Shown: positions 63,245 to 64,000 of the stretch, piece by piece
Layout: the number at the start of each line of letters is the position of its first letter
How positions within the stretch are numbered: the stretch's first letter is position 1
DNA from: Chitinophagaceae bacterium
Lineage (GTDB): Bacteria > Bacteroidota > Bacteroidia > Chitinophagales > Chitinophagaceae
Reading direction: 5' to 3'
DNA: 64,000 nt
Assembly: GCA_004028765.1 (NCBI GenBank)
Contig: SAIX01000056.1
Span: 62,001 to 126,000, forward strand
The notes under the pieces: generated by a model
The model's input: only the letters and a program-made list of their open reading frames with translations
Told to the model about the DNA's origin: nothing
Database searches by the model: none
Program-made: the position numbers and the translations under genes

Positions 63245-64000
63245 TCAGGCAGCAGCCACATCTTTTACATTCCCGGTCCGCTTCAATACACCCCAGTGCT
63301 GCAATTCGCCTTTGATGGCGCGGCGGTATGAACGGAACAATACAACAATCATCAGCCAGCGGTAAATCAGTCGCTGTGGTATCAGCCAAACCAGTTTCCA
63401 GGGTTTTTCTTTTTCAAATGCAAATGCCAGTGCAGCGATCAATGCATCGAATAAAAGGAACAGGAGATAGTAATTGGCAATGCGCCCCCGGTTTTCTGTA
63501 AACAGGCCCAATACCATGATCAGGTCCCCGATAGGACTGAAGAAAGGGATGATATATTTAAACAAAAGAATATCCGGCAAAGCGATCCATGCAAGTGAGC
63601 GGTAATGCTTATTGAACAGTGCGTCTTTGTGTTTCCAGAAAGTCTGCATAACGCCAAATGTCCAGCGCTGCCTTTGTTTAAAAAACATTTTCAGCGTTTC
63701 CGGAGATTCTGTCATGGCAATTGCATTGGGCTCATTGGCGATGGTATAACCTGCCCGCAGCATCCGGATCGTGATATCGCAATCCTCCGCTAGTGTGTCG
63801 CTGGTAAAACCGCCGGCCTCGGCTAATGCAGTTTTTTTGAAAGCGCCGATGGCACCCGGTACAACAGTGATACAATTGGTATAAGCAAACCCTTTCCGGT
63901 CAAAATTCTGGCTCACGGTATATTCAATGCTTTGCCATTTCGTGAGCAGGTTCACTTCATTGCCCACTTTTACGATTCCGGCAACTGCACCTACTTTGGG
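63245..64000 (-). CDS. Family 2 glycosyltransferase, N-terminus beyond the window
   Basis: Membrane processive glycosyltransferase of the poly-N-acetylglucosamine/cellulose synthase type; only the C-terminal 251 codons are in the window. The open frame continues to the last base (KVGAVAGIVKVGNEVNLL), so the 5' end is cut. Visible: the donor-site region YTNCITVVPGAIGAFKKTAL, the catalytic base motif TLAEDCDITIRML, QRQRWTFG (QxxRW) and three membrane segments after it. Many relatives in this group are fused to a polysaccharide deacetylase domain; that cannot be tested here. Confidence 0.9.
   Translation of the reverse strand, partial: PKVGAVAGIVKVGNEVNLLTKWQSIEYTVSQNFDRKGFAYTNCITVVPGAIGAFKKTALAEAGGFTSDTLAEDCDITIRMLRAGYTIANEPNAIAMTESPETLKMFFKQRQRWTFGVMQTFWKHKDALFNKHYRSLAWIALPDILLFKYIIPFFSPIGDLIMVLGLFTENRGRIANYYLLFLLFDALIAALAFAFEKEKPWKLVWLIPQRLIYRWLMIVVLFRSYRRAIKGELQHWGVLKRTGNVKDVAAA

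Overview
The window looks like a chromosomal segment of a member of the Bacteroidota, most likely Chitinophagaceae or a close relative. The evidence is TAnnTTTG-type promoter -7 elements a few tens of bases before start codons, no obvious Shine-Dalgarno sites, gldA, an E1 alpha/beta fusion, penicillin-acylase and tricorn-type secreted enzymes, and protein N-termini typical of that group. No tRNA, rRNA, transposase, integrase, phage gene or CRISPR array was seen.

Layout. 1-4.4 kb: sensor kinase, DUF47 phosphate-transport regulator, PiT phosphate transporter, galE. 4.4-6.2 kb (minus): prfA and a secreted orphan protein. 6.3-12.3 kb (plus): a run of secreted N-acyl-D-amino-acid deacylase, serine hydrolase, M19 dipeptidase and S9 peptidase. 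12.4-18.8 kb: eight tandem paralogues of a small membrane-anchored family that all begin MEVHHHPH and are otherwise divergent; this is the most striking feature of the window. 18.9-27.7 kb: penicillin acylase, DUF2165 protein, a secreted orphan, a second serine hydrolase and a tricorn-like protease. 28-35.3 kb: E1 alpha/beta fusion, Bax-inhibitor-1 homologue, polysaccharide deacetylase lipoprotein, 2-oxoacid:ferredoxin oxidoreductase alpha, YjbR protein, metallo-beta-lactamase-fold hydrolase. 35.4-41.6 kb (minus): complete rod-shape locus mreB-mreC-mreD-PBP2-rodA, preceded by purD. 43.2-46.8 kb: divergent POT and OPT peptide transporters. 47-50.3 kb: DUF1800/DUF1501 pair. 50.6-55.9 kb: secreted orphan, acs, and an MHS-type transporter with a small membrane partner. 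56.4-61.8 kb: gldA, GNAT acetyltransferase, eno, FtsB/DivIC-like protein, a small acidic/basic protein, secreted esterase, nth. 62-64 kb (minus): C-terminal transketolase half and a glycosyltransferase cut by the window end.

How it fits together. Much of the window serves peptide and acyl-amino-acid use: secreted or periplasmic peptidases and acylases, two peptide carriers, and central carbon enzymes (E1, Kor, Acs, Eno, transketolase). The octet of MEVHHHPH genes sits between the S9 peptidase and the penicillin acylase in the same orientation. Its first seven members alternate between two sequence classes (I-II-I-II-I-II-I, then I), which suggests repeated duplication of a two-gene unit and possibly class I/class II partner proteins. 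I do not recognise a function for this family.

Intergenic DNA is rich in short dispersed repeat modules. Several are assembled in the same order at distant places: one roughly 140-bp composite lies at 34.4 kb and, inverted, at 56.1 kb; another at 55.9 and 63.0 kb. One module lies in frame inside the linker of the E1 fusion, and one supplies the stop codon of the metallo-hydrolase. A separate array of GTTGGTC/GACCAAC hairpins with a period near 70 bp fills 51.6-51.9 kb.
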